Part shown: positions 1-5,822 of the stretch, piece after piece | Layout: each line of letters opens with the position of its first letter | How positions within the stretch are numbered: position 1 is the first letter of the stretch | Assembly (NCBI GenBank): GCA_030595845.1 | Contig: JAUVCL010000086.1 | Location: 1 to 8,022 of the forward strand | Source of the DNA: Campylobacterota bacterium | Lineage (GTDB): Bacteria; Campylobacterota; Campylobacteria; Campylobacterales; Sulfurovaceae | DNA length: 8,022 nt | Direction of reading: 5' to 3' | Translations under genes and position numbers: made by a program | Notes under the pieces: model-generated | What the model saw: the letters and a program-made list of their open reading frames with translations, nothing else | Database searches by the model: none | What the model was told of the DNA's origin: nothing

Positions 1-360
1 GTACGTATAGAGCTTGTAGAAAAGATAAACGCTGAGGTCAATAACAAAGAGTCTATGGTAGTCATGTTTGATGAACTGATGAAACCACTTATGCAAAGTG
101 CAAAAGGCGGAGAGAATTTAGATGATGCGACTATGAAGCAACGTCGTGAATCCTATATGAAATCGATGATAGAATCATCCAACAATGAAACGCTGTATGC
201 AACCAAAGACTTTAGCATAGAAGAGTTGGAAAAACTTCTTGAAATCGCACAAACTCCTGCTATAGGGTATGAGATTAAAGCGATTTATGGGGCTACAGCT
301 TATGCCCTCAAAGAGTTTTTTCTCTCCATGGCAAGTCGATATGATATTAGTAAGCACTAA
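1..360 (+). CDS. C-terminal part of an unidentified protein (5' end outside window)
   Basis: The reading frame is open from base 1 to a TAA at 358-360, so the visible 119 residues are probably the C-terminal part of a longer protein. The ATGs at 55 and 64 have no good ribosome binding site and look internal. The fragment is hydrophilic and probably helical, rich in Met, Glu and Lys. Its last 50 residues run FSIEELEKLLEIAQTPAIG and then a hydrophobic-aromatic helix (YALKEFFLSMASRY). This arrangement faintly recalls the C-terminal half of DUF2059-type proteins (FxxEELxxLxxFYxxPxG), but the match is weak and I do not assign a family. No membrane segment or cysteine is visible. The next gene, ygiQ, starts 12 bp after the stop and its Shine-Dalgarno overlaps this stop codon, so the two are probably cotranscribed. 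The gene is real with good confidence; its function is unknown. Confidence 0.7.
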   Translation, partial: VRIELVEKINAEVNNKESMVVMFDELMKPLMQSAKGGENLDDATMKQRRESYMKSMIESSNNETLYATKDFSIEELEKLLEIAQTPAIGYEIKAIYGATAYALKEFFLSMASRYDISKH

Positions 361-372
361 AGGTATAAAGCA

Positions 373-2136
373 ATGCACAAGAAAATGAAAAATAACCCAA
401 ACGTAAACTTTACTGAAAAAGACTTTTTACCTACGACTAGAGCTGAAATGGATACACGTGGTTGGAAACAGTGTGACATTATACTTGTCTCTGGTGATGC
501 CTACATAGACTCTCCATTTATCGGTGTAGCTACTGTCGGGCGTATGCTTGAGAAACTTGGCTATAAGGTAGGTATCATTGGTCAACCTGATGTCAAAAGT
601 GATAAAGATATCAAACGTTTAGGCGAGCCAAGACTCTATTGGGGCGTGAGCGGAGGGAGCATCGACTCTATGGTTGCCAACTATACTGCAACCAAAAAGT
701 TTAGAAACTCAGATGACTATACGCCAGGCGGCAAGAACACCAAACGTCCTGACCGTGCAGTACTGGTTTATACCAATCTTATACGCCAAAACTTTAAAAA
801 TACCGTTCCTGTGGTATTGGGTGGAATAGAAGCAAGTCTTAGACGTGTTACACACTATGATTACTGGACGAACAAACTTCGTAAACCTATCCTTTTTGAT
901 TCTAAAGCAGATATTCTCATCTATGGTATGGGAGAACAAGCCATCCGTGATCTAACAAGTGCCATAGACAAAGGTAAAGACTGGAAAGATGTACGTGGCG
1001 TGTGTTACATCAGTAAAGAGCCTGTAGAAAGCTACCACCAAATGCCTTCTCATCAGGACTGTTTAGATGATAAAGAGAAGTACATAGACCTTTTTGATCT
1101 CTTTTATGACAACAATGATCCCATAGCAGCAAAAGGACTTTGCCAAAAAGTAGACACACGGTATGCCATACAGAATCCACCATGTGACTACCTCAATGAA
1201 CCTGAAATGGATGAAGTCTCTGCGCTGCCATTCACACGTGAACTTCATCCTTACCATAGACCAGAGGGTAAGGTAAAGTGTTTAGAGACCATTAAGTTCT
1301 CCATCATGACACATCAAGGGTGTTGGGGAGAATGTAATTTCTGTGCCATAGGTGTACACCAGGGACGTACCATTCGTACACGTTCAGAGCAGTCCATCGT
1401 TAAAGAAGCGCATGAATTTAAAGAGTACAAAGACTTTAAGGGCATCATCTCTGACCTGGGAGGTCCTACAGCAAATATGTATGGTTATGAGTGTAACAAA
1501 AAACTTAAACTCGGAACCTGTGACCACCAACGCTGTGTAGACTCCACACATCTGTGTAAATCAATGAAACCAGACCATACCCGTGTCATAGGGATGATGA
1601 AACAGGTACGTAACATACCTGGCATACGTAAGGCATTTGTGGCTTCAGGTATACGCTACGACCTCATTACCGAAGACAAACGTAAAGGCTATTCGTACTT
1701 ACGTGAACTTGTAGAGCACCATATATCAGGGCAGATGAAAGTTGCCCCAGAGCACACAGAACAGCGTGTACTTGATCTTATGGGTAAACCGGGAAAACAA
1801 ACACTTGTGGACTTCAAAAGACTCTATGACAAACTCAACAAAGACATGGGTAAAAAACAGTTCCTTACGTACTACCTTATAGCAGCACATCCAGGCTGTG
1901 AAGAGAGTGACATGCACAAACTCAAAAACTTCACAACCAATGAACTCAAGATGAACCCGGAGCAGGCACAAGTCTTTACCCCTACTCCCGGTACGTATTC
2001 TGCAGTGATGTATTATACGGAAATGGATCCTGTCACACGTAAAAAGATCTTTGTGGAAAAAGATATGCATCGAAAAGAGAAACAAAAAGCAATTGTACAG
2101 GCTAAAAGTAATTTTTCTTCAGGATTTTCAAGTTAA
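373..2136 (+). CDS. ygiQ: YgiQ family radical SAM protein
   Basis: This is a 587-residue member of the YgiQ (UPF0313) family of radical SAM enzymes, cytosolic and of unknown reaction. The family's N-terminal domain is clear at residues 19-200, including DIILVSGDAYIDSP, RPDRAVLVYTN, VVLGGIEASLRR and HYDYW. The radical SAM motif CxxxCxxC is C317, C321 and C324 (HQGCWGECNFCAIG), which would bind a [4Fe-4S] cluster and S-adenosylmethionine. ISDLGGPTANMYGYEC follows, then a second cysteine set C374, C383, C388 and C395. KVAPEHTE, AHPGCEESDM and a short C-terminal region (PTPGTYSAVMYYT) correspond to the DUF3362 part. The E. coli protein is about 739 residues; this one is shorter, lacking a long internal insertion and the basic C-terminal tail. 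The start at 373 has TAAAGG at 358-363, 9 nt upstream; an in-frame ATG at 388 is an alternative. Family assignment is secure; the biochemical role is not known. Confidence 0.95.
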   Translation: MHKKMKNNPNVNFTEKDFLPTTRAEMDTRGWKQCDIILVSGDAYIDSPFIGVATVGRMLEKLGYKVGIIGQPDVKSDKDIKRLGEPRLYWGVSGGSIDSMVANYTATKKFRNSDDYTPGGKNTKRPDRAVLVYTNLIRQNFKNTVPVVLGGIEASLRRVTHYDYWTNKLRKPILFDSKADILIYGMGEQAIRDLTSAIDKGKDWKDVRGVCYISKEPVESYHQMPSHQDCLDDKEKYIDLFDLFYDNNDPIAAKGLCQKVDTRYAIQNPPCDYLNEPEMDEVSALPFTRELHPYHRPEGKVKCLETIKFSIMTHQGCWGECNFCAIGVHQGRTIRTRSEQSIVKEAHEFKEYKDFKGIISDLGGPTANMYGYECNKKLKLGTCDHQRCVDSTHLCKSMKPDHTRVIGMMKQVRNIPGIRKAFVASGIRYDLITEDKRKGYSYLRELVEHHISGQMKVAPEHTEQRVLDLMGKPGKQTLVDFKRLYDKLNKDMGKKQFLTYYLIAAHPGCEESDMHKLKNFTTNELKMNPEQAQVFTPTPGTYSAVMYYTEMDPVTRKKIFVEKDMHRKEKQKAIVQAKSNFSSGFSS

Positions 2137-2207
2137 TAAAAAACCAATAAGTACCTTTATAAACCAGAAATAATAATTAAAAAGTTATCATTTTAGTATA
2201 CAATAAC

Positions 2208-2213
2208 AAAGGG
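2208..2213 (+). promoter_or_regulatory. Shine-Dalgarno that fixes the TTG start of the RpfF-like gene
   Basis: AAAGGG lies 5 nt upstream of the TTG at 2219-2221. There is an in-frame stop (TAA) at 2204-2206 and no ATG or GTG between it and the TTG. The first in-frame ATG is codon 42, well inside the conserved fold. The ribosome binding site therefore supports the non-standard start. Confidence 0.6.
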
Positions 2214-2218
2214 TCTTC

Positions 2219-3199
2219 TTGTCACAAGAATTTCGAAATATTTTTAAAGAGCGTACTGAGCTCTCGGTTCGCTATGATGTTGAAAATGCAGCTGTCTGGT
2301 GCTATTTTAATCCTAAGGACAGACCTCGCTATTCCTTAACAATGTTACATGAAACATTAGAATTACAACAAACTATTGTTGAGTATTTTAAAAAAAGTAA
2401 CATGAAACCAGAATTCCCCATACGTTATATTGTCGTTGCATCACAATCAAAAGATATTTTTAATTATGGAGGAGATCTTGATCATTTTTCAAACCTGATC
2501 AAAAATAAAGATAAAGACGGTCTGTTAAAATATGCACAACTCTGCATAGAAAATGTCTATCTTACTTCACTTAATTTAAATTTGCCTATAACCATCATCT
2601 CTTTGGTACAAGGTGCTGCACTAGGAGGAGGCTTTGAATTAGTACTTTCCACTGATGTAGTGATAGCTGAAGAAAAAGCAACTATGGGTTTCCCTGAAAT
2701 TCGTTTCAACCTTTTTCCAGGTATGGGAGCTTATAGCTTTTTAGCACGAATGCATGGTATACAAACTGCTGAAAACCTCATTACAAGTGGTAAAATATAT
2801 AGTGCCGCAGAGTTACATGAACTAAATATTGTCAATCACTTGGTCAAAGACGGTACAGGTGTGGAAAAAGCCAAACAATTTATGAAAAAACATAGTCGCC
2901 ATTTTAATGGCATGCAGGCAATTCAGAAAGTACAACAACGATATAAACCCGTATCATATGACGAGCTTATGGATATCACAAAGATCTGGGTGGATACAGC
3001 TTTACAATTAACAGCTAGTGATCTTAGAACCATGCAACGCTTAGTTGCGGTACAAAATAGTAAAAATATCAACGATTTTAAATTGCGCACCCATTACGAT
3101 CGTAGAATAGATTTGGGAGACACAGCCTTCCCTTTAATGGATACGCAAAACAATGTTATAAAAAAAGACCGACGAAAGTCCGATAAAAGACGTACATAA
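2219..3199 (+). CDS. rpfF: RpfF-like DSF synthase (crotonase superfamily)
   Basis: This 326-residue crotonase-fold protein matches Xanthomonas RpfF from memory along most of its length. RpfF acts on 3-hydroxyacyl-ACP as dehydratase and thioesterase and releases cis-2-unsaturated fatty acid signals (DSF). Shared blocks are NYGGDLDHFSNLI (residues 82-94), KYAQLCIENV (104-113), ISLVQGAALGGGFE (127-140), MGFPEIRFNLFPGMGAYSF (156-174), SGKIYSAAEL (190-199), and ITKIWVDTALQL with LRTMQRLV (253-276). The two catalytic glutamates of RpfF (E141 and E161 in X. campestris) align with E140 and E160. The oxyanion-hole glycines of GGD and ALGGG are present. The match ends near residue 281; about 45 further residues form a charged tail ending DRRKSDKRRT. 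The start is TTG with AAAGGG 5 nt upstream. A HAD phosphatase gene follows after 4 bp. No RpfC or RpfG sensor is in the window. The gene is more AT-rich than ygiQ. An ordinary enoyl-CoA hydratase is less likely because of the LFPGMGAYSF block. Confidence 0.85.
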   Translation: MSQEFRNIFKERTELSVRYDVENAAVWCYFNPKDRPRYSLTMLHETLELQQTIVEYFKKSNMKPEFPIRYIVVASQSKDIFNYGGDLDHFSNLIKNKDKDGLLKYAQLCIENVYLTSLNLNLPITIISLVQGAALGGGFELVLSTDVVIAEEKATMGFPEIRFNLFPGMGAYSFLARMHGIQTAENLITSGKIYSAAELHELNIVNHLVKDGTGVEKAKQFMKKHSRHFNGMQAIQKVQQRYKPVSYDELMDITKIWVDTALQLTASDLRTMQRLVAVQNSKNINDFKLRTHYDRRIDLGDTAFPLMDTQNNVIKKDRRKSDKRRT

Positions 3200-3203
3200 C
3201 CAT

Positions 3204-4031
3204 ATGAAGCCTATCTACATCACCGACCTCGACCATACTTTTTTACGCTCAGACCTTAGCATCAGTGATTTTTCTGCTGATGTTTGGAATACCAAGGCCA
3301 AAGATACCATCATGTCTGTAGCCACAGCACGAAGCTTCCAAAAATCTCAGGAACTCCTTAAAAAACTACAGATCAATGCCCCTATGATACTCTTGGATGG
3401 TGCCATTATCATTACACCTGAACGTAAAGTCATAGAGCTTAAAACCATAGGAAAAGAGATAGGTGATGCCATCGTAGATGTCGGGCTTAAATTTGACATA
3501 GATCCATTCGTTATAGGTGTCAAAGACAAAGAACTCAATGAAGCCTTTCTCTACCCAAGAAAATTAAACGATTACCAAAAAGATGTACTTAAAGGCTACA
3601 AAGACGACCCTCGTATGCAGTTTAATCCTGACAATCGTACGATGGAACAAAATCTAAAGATAGTCTACTTTGGCTACGAAGACCAACTACGTCCACTCTA
3701 CGAAGAAATAGTTAAGATATTTGGCAAGACCATAGAAGCAAAACTCTCCCCGGAAAAATACGGAGGAGGATACTTCCTCACCTTACTGCATCCTGAAGGA
3801 GACAAAGCCCATGCACTGAGTAAAGTCATGGAGTATATGGAACGTGATGCATCAGATATTACAGTATTTGGTGACTCCGTCAATGACATAGGTATGTTTA
3901 AACTTGCAGGAACTTCTGTAGCTGTCTCTAATGCTTTGAATGAGGTAAAAAAGGTTGCTGACATCGTGCTACCCCATTCTAATGATGAAGATGGCGTGGC
4001 AAAATACCTTAAAGAGCTAAGTACGGTGTAA
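3204..4031 (+). CDS. HAD-IIB (Cof-like) family phosphatase
   Basis: This 275-residue haloacid dehalogenase superfamily hydrolase probably dephosphorylates a sugar phosphate or other small phosphoester in the cytosol. Motif I is ITDLDHTFL, with nucleophile D8 and acid/base D10; the usual Gly after the second Asp (DxDGT) is His here. Motif II is the Thr of SVATARS (T41), motif III is K201 in PEGDKAHAL, and motif IV is VFGDSVNDIGM (D224, D228), binding Mg2+. The segment between motifs II and III (roughly residues 70-195) is the C2-type cap that defines subclass IIB. The length fits the Cof/YedP/sucrose-phosphatase group. The ATG at 3204 follows the RpfF-like stop by 4 bp and has no clear Shine-Dalgarno, so translational coupling to that gene is likely. 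It is not a MupP-type enzyme, which belongs to subclass IA with a different cap. The substrate cannot be named. Confidence 0.9.
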   Translation: MKPIYITDLDHTFLRSDLSISDFSADVWNTKAKDTIMSVATARSFQKSQELLKKLQINAPMILLDGAIIITPERKVIELKTIGKEIGDAIVDVGLKFDIDPFVIGVKDKELNEAFLYPRKLNDYQKDVLKGYKDDPRMQFNPDNRTMEQNLKIVYFGYEDQLRPLYEEIVKIFGKTIEAKLSPEKYGGGYFLTLLHPEGDKAHALSKVMEYMERDASDITVFGDSVNDIGMFKLAGTSVAVSNALNEVKKVADIVLPHSNDEDGVAKYLKELSTV

Positions 4032-4035
4032 ATGC

Positions 4036-4233
4036 CTAACGTCTTTTAAGATTAAACCTATGTATCAGATCTTTAGTCATTAGTGCTAAACAAAACACCC
4101 ATAAAAGATCCATAATAATATTAAGTTTATATTCAAGACCATAGAAAAGCAGAGGCCATCCTATAAGAATAATGTACTTCATATAGTAGAAAAAAAGTAT
4201 GCCTACTCCATAAATTTCTTTAAAAATTTTCAT
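4036..4233 (-). CDS. Small two-helix membrane protein, unknown function
   Basis: This is a 65-residue protein from the ATG at 4231-4233. A TTG at 4246-4248 would add five residues (MSLSK) but has no ribosome binding site. Two hydrophobic stretches are visible, about residues 10-31 (GILFFYYMKYIILIGWPLLF) and 38-53 (NIIMDLLWVFCLALMT), joined by a short loop with GLEYKLN. The end is basic (HRFNLKRR), consistent with a cytosolic C-terminus. It lies 21 bp downstream of murU on the same strand, so it is probably the last gene of that transcript. Its stop is 4 bp from the stop of the convergent HAD gene. I do not recognise a family. Support comes from the membrane pattern, the position and the lack of any alternative use of the DNA; short length keeps confidence moderate. 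Confidence 0.6.
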   Translation of the reverse strand: MKIFKEIYGVGILFFYYMKYIILIGWPLLFYGLEYKLNIIMDLLWVFCLALMTKDLIHRFNLKRR

Positions 4234-4254
4234 TTTCGATAAGCTCAAAAGTCA

Positions 4255-4923
4255 CTAATAGCTATTAAGTAACTGAGCATTTAAAAGTTCAAGCCTCTCA
4301 GGTGTGCCAATGTCTAACCATTCACCTTCATAAAGTTCACCTGTCACCTTACTCTCTTTCATTGCAGCTCTAAGTAATGGAGCTAAGGCAGATTTACCAT
4401 AGGGAACCCCCTCAAAGAGTTTTGGAGAGTAGTAGCCTATACCAGAGAATGTATATTGTTTATTATCTATCACTCTCTGACCATCTAAGGCAAAATCACC
4501 TTCGGGGTTGTGCTCAGGGTTAGGAACAAGTACTAAATGAGCTAAAATGCCATCTGCCAGTTTTCTATGGTATTGAAAATCATAGTCTGTAAAGATATCA
4601 CCATTTAAAACTAAAAATGTTTCATCTCCAAGAAGCGGTAAAGCTTTTACTATACCCCCAGCACTCTCTAATGCCCCTTCTTCCTGTTCATCAGAGTAAG
4701 TAATGTTCACTCCCCACCCTGATCCATCACCAAGTGCTTCAGGTATCTGGTAACCCAAGTGTGCAATGTTTATAACAAGATCTTTAAAGTCATCATGTGC
4801 CAGGCGTTCAATATGCCAAAGTATAAGGGGTATCCCTCCTACTTTGAGAAGTGGCTTGGGCGTTGTATCTGTGAGTGGACTCATCCGTGTACCAAGACCT
4901 GCTGCAAGTATCATTGCTTTCAT
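4255..4923 (-). CDS. murU: N-acetylmuramate alpha-1-phosphate uridylyltransferase
   Basis: This 222-residue nucleotidyltransferase joins UTP to MurNAc-1-phosphate, giving UDP-MurNAc. It is the last step of the cell-wall recycling route that bypasses de novo, fosfomycin-sensitive synthesis. The signature LAAGLGTRMSPLT then TPKPLL spans residues 7-26, with K23 in the PKP block. LNGDIFTDYDF (107-116) holds the metal-binding D109, and EWLDIGTPERL (201-211) holds a second conserved Asp, D204. The resemblance to Pseudomonas putida MurU, recalled from memory, is strong, including INxAxLGxQI, LGDGSxxGxxIxYS, AHLVLVxNPxH, GDFxL, TFSGIxxxxPxLFEG and LAPLLRxAM. Glucose-1-phosphate thymidylyl- or mannose-1-phosphate guanylyltransferases share only the first motif. 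The ATG is preceded by GGAAATAATAC. anmK lies upstream on the same strand, separated by a membrane gene and transposase debris. AmgK, whose gene often adjoins murU elsewhere, is not in the window. Confidence 0.88.
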   Translation of the reverse strand: MKAMILAAGLGTRMSPLTDTTPKPLLKVGGIPLILWHIERLAHDDFKDLVINIAHLGYQIPEALGDGSGWGVNITYSDEQEEGALESAGGIVKALPLLGDETFLVLNGDIFTDYDFQYHRKLADGILAHLVLVPNPEHNPEGDFALDGQRVIDNKQYTFSGIGYYSPKLFEGVPYGKSALAPLLRAAMKESKVTGELYEGEWLDIGTPERLELLNAQLLNSY

Positions 4924-4948
4924 GTATTATTTCCATTTAATTTTATTT

Positions 4949-4967
4949 AGGGGTCAGTCGCCACCTA
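4949..4967. repeat. REP-like end sequence of a RAYT-type element
   Basis: AGGGGTCAGTCGCCACCTA lies between the murU start and the decayed transposase end, 34 bp past the transposase stop at 5001. Read on the minus strand it is TAGGTGGCGACTGACCCCT. I recall strings of this GGTCAGTCGCCACC kind flanking REP-associated tyrosine transposase genes, and the placement just past the transposase C-terminus fits. Only one copy is in the window, so repeat status across the genome is inference. It leaves just 25 bp before the murU ATG. Confidence 0.45.
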
Positions 4968-5000
4968 TTATCTATAGTCAATTAGGGGGTGTTGCTAATG

Positions 5001-5120
5001 CTACCTGTTCCTATTAATAATCCTCTGTATCGTTGCCTAATTAAGTTCCAATACTTTAGCAATCATATGCTGAGAATACCCTTTCTCGTACGCGCTGTCT
5101 ATTTTTTTGTTTCTCACTTT
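5001..5120 (-). pseudogene. C-terminal remnant of a REP-associated (Y1/IS200-like) transposase
   Basis: On the minus strand from about 5120 the frame reads KVRNKKIDSAYEKGYSQHMI, then AKVLELN, a TAG at 5037-5039, ATIQRIINRNR, and a second TAG at 5001-5003. This looks like the C-terminal helix-turn-helix of RAYT-type transposases, which commonly end in RNxxIxxAYxxGYSQxxIAKxLxLNQxTVxxIIKR. The internal TAG sits where Gln (CAG) is expected, so it is probably a one-base nonsense mutation. The catalytic Y1 HUH domain (about 200 residues) is absent; the sequence upstream is instead the end of an unrelated membrane protein gene that happens to be in the same frame. The remnant is therefore both truncated and interrupted. 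A REP-like end follows at 4949-4967. Assignment rests on motif recognition only. Confidence 0.6.
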
Positions 5121-5147
5121 TATGATTGTGGTTGAGTTTACGTATAA

Positions 5148-5747
5148 TTAAAAAATCTGATATATTTTTTCCATAATCCATGAGTTTGAACTTAGTAAAA
5201 ATAATCCTAAAGTACCAAAGATACAAACAAAGGTAATTATTCTTGAAAAATTAATTAATATATTCTGCGTATAAATATGTCCTGCATTTTGGCCAAGTGA
5301 TAGTTTTTTACAAATAGACAGATTACCTTCTTTTGTTTTGCTATTATCATTAATTCGATTTATCTTTTCACTTTCGGAGATAAAACCACTTTCAATTAAA
5401 TCATCTTCTAATCCTAATATCTGTCTCTCTTTTCTATATTCAAAGTAATGCAAACAGTATTGGATATTTTCTTGTCTAATTTTTTCATTGGTAGTTTTGA
5501 CTATTTGTGAAGCTAAATAAGAGTTAACAAAAATAGTACTGATGCCTACAAACTGAACAATAGTTAAATCGATTCCTTTTTGTAATATCAAACCAAACAA
5601 AGCACCATAGACAAGAATAGATGTTTGTAATAACCCTTTTAACATATCTACAGCATGACCCTTATGTGCTATTTCAGAGTCTTGTACTGCCAACATTTTA
5701 CTGTATCTTTCCGATTTGTTTTGTTCATGTGTTGACCTACTAATCAT
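5148..5747 (-). CDS. Membrane protein of unknown function, three predicted helices
   Basis: This gene encodes 199 residues from the ATG at 5745-5747, which has GGAG 9 nt upstream. A TTG at 5760-5762 would add five residues, but it overlaps that ribosome binding site and is less likely. The N-terminus is hydrophilic (HEQNKSERYSKML). Two hydrophobic segments follow at about residues 38-56 (GLLQTSILVYGALFGLILQ) and 61-81. A cytosolic-looking charged helical stretch of about 85 residues comes next (KTTNEKIRQENI, FEYRKERQILGLEDDLIES), and a third membrane segment at about 169-186 lies near the C-terminus. I do not recognise the family. The 2TM-helices layout loosely recalls SLATT-type effector membrane proteins, without motif support. 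The gene is clearly more AT-rich than its neighbours, sits against a broken transposase end, and separates anmK from murU. These features suggest it was acquired. Confidence 0.75.
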   Translation of the reverse strand: MISRSTHEQNKSERYSKMLAVQDSEIAHKGHAVDMLKGLLQTSILVYGALFGLILQKGIDLTIVQFVGISTIFVNSYLASQIVKTTNEKIRQENIQYCLHYFEYRKERQILGLEDDLIESGFISESEKINRINDNSKTKEGNLSICKKLSLGQNAGHIYTQNILINFSRIITFVCIFGTLGLFLLSSNSWIMEKIYQIF

Positions 5748-5784
5748 GTATGTGTTCTCCAACTATACTTTTATATTATGTTAC

Positions 5785-5790
5785 ATTATA
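5785..5790 (-). promoter_or_regulatory. Candidate -10 box for the unknown membrane gene
   Basis: The minus strand carries a perfect TATAAT (plus-strand ATTATA) 37 bp upstream of the ATG at 5747, inside the 75-bp gap after anmK. No good -35 lies 16-18 bp further upstream, which is common in AT-rich Campylobacterota promoters. Transcription would start near 5778, giving a leader of about 30 nt that contains the GGAG ribosome binding site. AT-rich DNA makes chance matches common. Confidence 0.35.
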
Positions 5791-5822
5791 TTGTCTTTGG
5801 TTAAAGATATTAGCCTTACAAA

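Noticed and set aside
1726..2085. 119-codon minus-strand ORF inside ygiQ
   Set aside because: Shadow of the ygiQ reading frame; the conserved YgiQ protein explains the openness.
2199..2204. TACAAT as -10 box of the RpfF-like gene
   Set aside because: Transcription would start near 2211, inside the AAAGGG ribosome binding site, leaving almost no leader, and there is no -35 at the right distance. Not reported as a promoter.
2137..2218. Intrinsic terminator after ygiQ
   Set aside because: The 82-bp gap is AT-rich but shows no inverted repeat followed by a T-run.
3204..4031. HAD phosphatase as the missing MupP of the MurU pathway
   Set aside because: Its cap layout and length are those of subclass IIB (Cof-like), whereas MupP is a subclass IA enzyme, and the gene is on the opposite strand, coupled to the DSF synthase.
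5037..5039. In-frame TAG in the transposase remnant as a recoded or suppressed codon
   Set aside because: The catalytic domain is already missing, so simple decay explains it; nothing else in the window suggests amber recoding.
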